From assembly GCA_964343975.1 (NCBI GenBank), contig CAYFLU010000056.1:1-19062 (forward strand): a stretch of 19,062 nucleotides of DNA, in the 5' to 3' direction. Positions 16,301-19,062 of the stretch are shown piece by piece; position 1 is the first letter of the stretch, and each line of letters starts with the position of its first letter. The DNA is from SCUN01 sp964343975. GTDB taxonomy: Bacteria > Acidobacteriota > Vicinamibacteria > Vicinamibacterales > SCN-69-37. Made by a program: the position numbers and the translations under genes. The notes under the pieces are model-generated. The model made no database searches, had not been told where the DNA came from, and saw nothing but the letters and a program-made list of their open reading frames with translations.

Positions 16301-16874
16301 CGTGCGCCGCGCCGTGGCGATCCAGCTCATCATCAACCGCGAACTCGGCCTCAACTTCTGCGAAAACCCCTGGCAGGGCAGCTTCATCGTCGACCGCCTT
16401 ACCGACATCGTTGAGGAAGCGGTCTATAAAGAATTCGAAGCGATCAGCGACCGTGGCGGCGTGCTCGGCGCGATGGACACGATGTACCAGCGCGGCAAGA
16501 TCCAGGAAGAAAGCCTCTACTACGAGCAGAAGAAGCACGACGGCAGCCTGCCGCTGATCGGCGTGAACACCTTCCTCGCGAAGGATCACGGCGGCGAAAC
16601 GGCCACGACGATCGAGCTGATCCGGTCGACGGAGGCCGAGAAGCAGCAGCAGATCGCGAACGTCGAGCGCTTTCAGTCGGCGCGCACCGACATGCCCGGT
16701 GGGCCCACGGTGCGTGGCGAGGCGATGCCGGCGGCGCTCCGCGCACTCCAGCAGGCCGCGCAGCAGCGGCGCAACACGTTCGAGAAACTGATGGAGGCCG
16801 TGAAGGAAGCGTCGCTCGGCGAGATCAGCCGCGCGCTCTACGACGTCGGCGGTCAGTACCGGCGCAACATGTAA
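13368..16874 (+). CDS. icmF: Fused isobutyryl-CoA mutase with internal GTPase chaperone
   Basis: 1168 residues in IcmF order. An N-terminal B12 domain (about 20-160) has FDGHDAA, with His36 as cobalt ligand, and the Gly-rich VFGGGGGTITPEEI. A MeaB-like G-domain (about 210-430) has GTGGAGKSS with Lys225, ETAGIGQSDSE and NKYD. After a helical linker, the mutase TIM barrel (about 590-1140) contains TRMFAGEGTPERTNRRFHY, TAFDSVTLYGEDP, SISGYHIAEAG and HIQTSGRSLHAQE. Phe619 and Gln806 stand where methylmalonyl-CoA mutase has Tyr and Arg and where characterised IcmF has Phe598 and Gln742; this supports isobutyryl-CoA/n-butyryl-CoA interconversion (isovaleryl/pivalyl-CoA also known). It is about 75 residues longer than Cupriavidus IcmF, including roughly 40 extra residues between Phe619 and Gln806 (GPLPDGNNGLGLALLGITGD). 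Complete, no broken motif. Confidence 0.95.
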   Translation: MNRALSPTPQSAATDASRAASRPLRFVTAASLFDGHDAAINVMRRLIQDQGAEVIHLGHNRSVEEVVRAALQEDADAVALSSYQGGHIEYFKYMVDMLRERGAGHVRVFGGGGGTITPEEIAELEAYGIERIYHPNDGMKVGLVGMIQDVVTRARAAADARSVRDPHSALAEASFDHESALGQVLSALELHRFSDAELETLRDTWRKTGRRAVSVGITGTGGAGKSSVVDELLLRFLQAFPWMHIAVVAVDPTRRRSGGALLGDRIRMNSLRSPRVFMRSMATRRQNAATNAVLTDSIAYLSAVGFDLVLVETAGIGQSDSEIVDLVDFPVYVMTSDYGAASQLEKIDMIDFAELVVLNKYDRRSAEDALRDVRKQWRRNRVAFTLPDDQVPVYPTIASQFNDPGMTWMFTNLCRRLREKLSLPEARWTPQIDVTERESRATVLIPAQRGRYLAEIAEQGRGINHDIDRQVEAASQAQAYYRALEALEDPKRPAALGFYEAADLNATVEPSLVKLRKRYHDALSSLSPEALELLRTWPSRYASVTQPRYTYLVRGKAVEGDNYVESLSHQQVPKIAAPHTQSWGDLLRFLMRENLPGAYPYTGGVYPYRRAGEDPTRMFAGEGTPERTNRRFHYLSAGQKAVRLSTAFDSVTLYGEDPHTRPDIYGKIGNSGVSIATLDDMKKLYSGFDLSAPSTSVSMTINGPAPIILAMFMNTAVDQAVEKYLRADPARWAAAEEKIAAHFAGKTRPQYHGPLPDGNNGLGLALLGITGDQLVDRETYERLRRDTLMTVRGTVQADILKEDQAQNTCIFSTEFALRMMGDIQQFFVDHQVRNFYSVSISGYHIAEAGANPISQLAFTLANGFTIVEYYLARGMKIDDFAPNLSFFFSNGMDPEYTVIGRVARRIWARAMRERYGANERSQMLKYHIQTSGRSLHAQEIQFNDIRTTLQALYAIFDNCNSLHTNAFDEAITTPTEDSVRRAVAIQLIINRELGLNFCENPWQGSFIVDRLTDIVEEAVYKEFEAISDRGGVLGAMDTMYQRGKIQEESLYYEQKKHDGSLPLIGVNTFLAKDHGGETATTIELIRSTEAEKQQQIANVERFQSARTDMPGGPTVRGEAMPAALRALQQAAQQRRNTFEKLMEAVKEASLGEISRALYDVGGQYRRNM

Positions 16875-16901
16875 TCAACCGGATCAGGCGCGGCCGCCGT
16901 C

Positions 16902-18410
16902 ATGATGCCTTCCTCTCGTCGCGCCTTCCTGCGCACCGCCGGCATGGCCGGCGCCGCGCTGGCCCTCGGCCCACGGCTCGGGCGCGCTGAGGCAGCCGCG
17001 CAGACGCGCCGGCCGCCGAATGTCGTGATCATCTTCATGGACGACATGGGCTTCGCCGATCCGGGCGGCTACGGCGGCGGGCCGGGGCTCACGCCGAACA
17101 TCGACGGTCTCGCCCGCGACGGCATGCGCTTCACCGACTTTCAGGTGGCGCAGGCGGTGTGCAGCGCATCGCGCGCCGCATTGCTCACCGGCTGCTACTC
17201 CAATCGCGTCGGCGTCCTCGGCGCCCTCGGCCCGAACGAGCCGACCGGCCTCGATCCCGACGAAGACACGATCGCCGACATGCTGAAGCGGCGCGGCTAC
17301 GCCTGCGGCGCCTTCGGCAAGTGGCATCTCGGCGATCATCAGCCGTACCTGCCGCTGCAGCAGGGCTTCGATGAGTACTACGGACTGCCCTACTCCAACG
17401 ACATGTGGCCGGTCGACTACGACGGCACGCCGATCGAACAGGGCAAGGCACAGAAGTCCACGCCCGGCAATCCCCACCGGCCCTACTACGTGCCGTTGTT
17501 CCTCATCGACGGCAACGAGAAGGTCACCGCGATCAAAGACTTCGCCGATCAAGACACTTTGACGACGCGGTACACGGAACGCGCGGTGAAGTTCATCGAC
17601 GCGCACCACGAGCAGCCGTTCTTTCTCTACCTCGCGCATTCGATGGTGCACGTGCCGCTCGGTGTCTCGGCGAAGTTCCGCGGGAAATCCGGCAAAGGTC
17701 TCTACGCCGACATGATGATGGAGATCGACTGGTCGGTCGGCGACGTGCTGGCGGCGCTCAAGCGCCACGCGCTCGAGAACGACACGATCGTGATCTTCAC
17801 GTCCGACAACGGCCCATGGCTGAACTTCGGCAATCACTCGGGCAGCGCGGGCCCCTTGCGCGAAGGCAAAGGCACGATGTGGGAAGGCGGCAGCCGTGTG
17901 CCGGCGATCGTGCGGTGGCCGGGCCACGTGCCGGCAGGCACGGTGTGTCGCAACCTGGCGTCGACCATCGACATCCTGCCCACGCTCGCGGAGATCACCG
18001 GCGCCACGCCGCCGTCTCGACGCATCGACGGCGTGAGCCTGATGCCGCTCCTCCGCGGTGAGGCGAACGCAAATCCGCGGCAGACCTACTGGCTCTACTA
18101 CGGCGACACGCTGACCGCCGTACGCGAAGGCAAATGGAAGCTGCAACTGCCCCACGACGCGCGGACGTATGAAGGGTACGCACCCGGCCGCGACGGCATT
18201 CCGGGCGACACCGGCACGAAGCACGTGCAACTGGCGCTCTACGATCTCGATGCGGATCTCGGCGAGCAGAAGAATCTGCTGGGCGAACACCCCGACGTGG
18301 TTGAGCGGCTGCAGAAGATCGTCGCCGCGGCGCGTGCGGATCTCGGCGACACCGGTCATCCAGGGCCCGGCGTGCGACCACCGCGAAAAGTACCGGCGCC
18401 CGGACGCTAA
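16902..18410 (+). CDS. Tat-exported sulfatase (arylsulfatase-type, S1 family)
   Basis: 502 residues. The N-terminus SSRRAFLRTAGMAGAALALG is a textbook Tat signal (twin Arg, FLR), so the enzyme is folded before export to the periplasm. It hydrolyses sulfate esters. Active-site residues are all visible: metal ligands Asp47-Asp48 (FMDDMGF), Cys87 in CSASRAALLTG, which must be oxidised to formylglycine, Arg91, Lys140 and His142 (GKWHLG), His250 (AHSMVHVP), Asp302-Asn303 (TSDNGPW) and Lys323. The FGly motif is CxAxR, not the commoner CxPxR; both are accepted by maturases. No maturase (FGE or anSME) gene is present in the window. The gene begins 27 bases after icmF, possibly by read-through, but no functional link is apparent. 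ATG 16902 and ATG 16905 are equivalent choices. Substrate unknown. Confidence 0.93.
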   Translation: MMPSSRRAFLRTAGMAGAALALGPRLGRAEAAAQTRRPPNVVIIFMDDMGFADPGGYGGGPGLTPNIDGLARDGMRFTDFQVAQAVCSASRAALLTGCYSNRVGVLGALGPNEPTGLDPDEDTIADMLKRRGYACGAFGKWHLGDHQPYLPLQQGFDEYYGLPYSNDMWPVDYDGTPIEQGKAQKSTPGNPHRPYYVPLFLIDGNEKVTAIKDFADQDTLTTRYTERAVKFIDAHHEQPFFLYLAHSMVHVPLGVSAKFRGKSGKGLYADMMMEIDWSVGDVLAALKRHALENDTIVIFTSDNGPWLNFGNHSGSAGPLREGKGTMWEGGSRVPAIVRWPGHVPAGTVCRNLASTIDILPTLAEITGATPPSRRIDGVSLMPLLRGEANANPRQTYWLYYGDTLTAVREGKWKLQLPHDARTYEGYAPGRDGIPGDTGTKHVQLALYDLDADLGEQKNLLGEHPDVVERLQKIVAAARADLGDTGHPGPGVRPPRKVPAPGR

Positions 18411-18432
18411 CGCGCACGAACACCAGCACGGG

Positions 18433-18849
18433 CTACAGCAGCGTGGTGCACCCCGGCCGGCACTGACACGGGATGTGCCGGTTGCCGGTCGTCTTGTAGT
18501 CGTAGGTCAACTCTTCGCCACGCCGGATATCGCGCAGGGCACGGATCCAGATCGTCTTGCCGTCCACTTCGAAGTAGCAGTTGGGCGTGCAGGAATGGTT
18601 GATGAACCGCGCGATGTTGCCGTCGACGTTCGCGTCGCGACTCCACGCGCGGTTCACGCGAAACACCCAGATGTGCCCCTCGGCCGAATAGCGGTCTTCC
18701 CGCTCTTCGCTCTCATCCGCGCTGATCAGCTCGCCCGCGTAGTCGATGATGCGCGTGCCGCGCCGGATGGCCTCCGACGCGAACACGCCGTCACCATGAA
18801 TGCGCGAACGGCGTTGGGCGATCTTGGGTAACCCGGCGGTGCGTGGCAT
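18433..18849 (-). CDS. Small SET-domain protein-lysine methyltransferase
   Basis: 138 residues, essentially only a SET domain. Visible are the entry motif RRSRIHGDGVFASEAIRRGTRI, with IDYAGELIS, the SAM/Lys-channel knot RFINHSCTPNCY (Asn84-His85-Ser86-Cys87) and GEELTYDY (111-118) with the catalytic Tyr. The C-terminal CQCRPGC (Cys128, 130, 134) is a post-SET zinc site, which would be completed by Cys87. Known for the family: transfer of methyl from S-adenosylmethionine to protein lysine; bacterial targets are mostly unknown. ATG 18849 starts right at the domain; the open frame continues upstream through an inverted repeat to 18984, but that part overlaps the S9 peptidase tail and has no similarity. 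It is convergent with the sulfatase gene (22 bases between stops). Confidence 0.85.
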   Translation of the reverse strand: MPRTAGLPKIAQRRSRIHGDGVFASEAIRRGTRIIDYAGELISADESEEREDRYSAEGHIWVFRVNRAWSRDANVDGNIARFINHSCTPNCYFEVDGKTIWIRALRDIRRGEELTYDYKTTGNRHIPCQCRPGCTTLL

Positions 18850-18867
18850 CCGTACAGTCAGAAGGCC

Positions 18868-18899
18868 CGGAGGATCTTGATCTTCCCAAGAGTCCTCCG
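18868..18899 (-). terminator. Inverted repeat between the S9 peptidase and SET genes, possible terminator
   Basis: On the plus strand CGGAGGATCTTG (18868-18879) pairs with CAAGAGTCCTCCG (18887-18899), giving 12 base pairs with a single bulged G (18892) and a 7-base loop. On the minus strand it lies 30 bases after the stop of the S9 peptidase gene and 18 bases before the start of the SET gene. There is no T-run after it in either direction, so a simple intrinsic terminator is not certain; it could also be an operator or a leader structure of the SET mRNA. Confidence 0.45.
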
Positions 18900-18928
18900 A
18901 GCCTCCATGTCTCCGTGGTGGATCTACC

Positions 18929-19062
18929 CTACTGTCCCGCCCCGCCCCCGCGACGACCAGCCGCGGCCGCCGGCAGCGGGCCATTCGGAATCACGTAGTC
19001 GCGCGGATGCTCGGCGCCGAGCAGGTACTTCACGAAGTAGTCCCAGCGGCGTCGCATGATGT
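18929..19062 (-). CDS. C-terminal end of an S9 (prolyl oligopeptidase) family peptidase, partial
   Basis: The minus strand read from the window edge gives 43 residues before TAG: MRRRWDYFVKYLLGAEHPRDYVI, then a Pro/Ala/Gly/Arg-rich tail ending GGGAGQ. The WDYFVKYLLGAEHP stretch matches the very C-terminus of secreted S9 dipeptidyl/acylaminoacyl-type peptidases. The alpha/beta-hydrolase catalytic triad lies outside the window. It is followed by the inverted repeat at 18868-18899 and then the SET gene on the same strand. Confidence 0.7.
   Translation of the reverse strand, partial: IMRRRWDYFVKYLLGAEHPRDYVIPNGPLPAAAAGRRGGGAGQ

Noticed and set aside
14523..16589. Long minus-strand open frame (688 codons) opposite icmF
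   Set aside because: Product is Arg/Val/Ala/His-rich without domains; it is the antisense shadow typical of GC-rich coding DNA, while the plus strand encodes a complete IcmF.
18850..18984. N-terminal extension of the SET protein
   Set aside because: It would cross the inverted repeat and overlap the S9 peptidase tail, and it shows no coding character; ATG 18849 begins right at the SET domain.
1..19062. tRNA, rRNA, riboswitch (including cobalamin type), CRISPR array, transposase or attachment site
   Set aside because: No such sequence was recognised by eye on either strand; in particular the spacers before mutA and icmF are too short for a cobalamin riboswitch.

Overview
This is a GC-rich, densely coded bacterial chromosome segment with no IS element, phage gene, RNA gene or CRISPR array that I could see. 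Tat-dependent lipoproteins, a secreted sulfatase, lipoprotein amidase and S9 peptidase, together with two adenosylcobalamin-dependent acyl-CoA mutases, suggest a heterotrophic soil-type bacterium. An acidobacterium (Vicinamibacteria-like) is my best guess, from gene style and base composition only.

Layout. The left part (1-4870) is a mixture of single genes: a truncated amidase lipoprotein (minus), an intradiol-dioxygenase-like Tat lipoprotein whose frame is broken by one in-frame TGA, a class V aminotransferase, a secreted protein of unknown function, an exported RidA-like protein (minus) and a small two-helix membrane protein. The middle (4869-8143) holds a divergent pair: an AMP-forming short-chain acyl-CoA synthetase (minus) and a compact RlmD/TrmA-type RNA uridine methyltransferase without a TRAM domain (plus). 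The core (8178-16874) is a B12 mutase cluster: mutA-mutB-meaB with overlapping reading frames, then the fused isobutyryl-CoA mutase icmF behind its own promoter-like sequence. The right part has a Tat-exported sulfatase close behind icmF, then a convergent small SET-domain methyltransferase and the C-terminal tail of an S9 prolyl-oligopeptidase-like enzyme, both on the minus strand.

How the genes fit together. The synthetase carries Ala in the acyl pocket where acetyl-CoA synthetases carry Val, which points to propionate. Propionyl-CoA would be carboxylated (carboxylase and epimerase are not in this window) and MutAB would turn (R)-methylmalonyl-CoA into succinyl-CoA, with MeaB guarding cofactor loading. 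IcmF would interconvert isobutyryl- and n-butyryl-CoA. The block therefore looks like a short- and branched-chain acyl-CoA catabolic module. The other genes show no obvious functional link to it.

Most notable observations: the TGA at a position where related dioxygenases have Cys (selenocysteine, nonsense mutation or sequence error), the side-by-side B12 mutases with a probable propionyl-CoA synthetase, the SET protein with a post-SET zinc motif, and TANNNT boxes 6-12 bases upstream of several ATG codons, which suggests leaderless or nearly leaderless mRNAs. I found no convincing wholly new multi-gene system.
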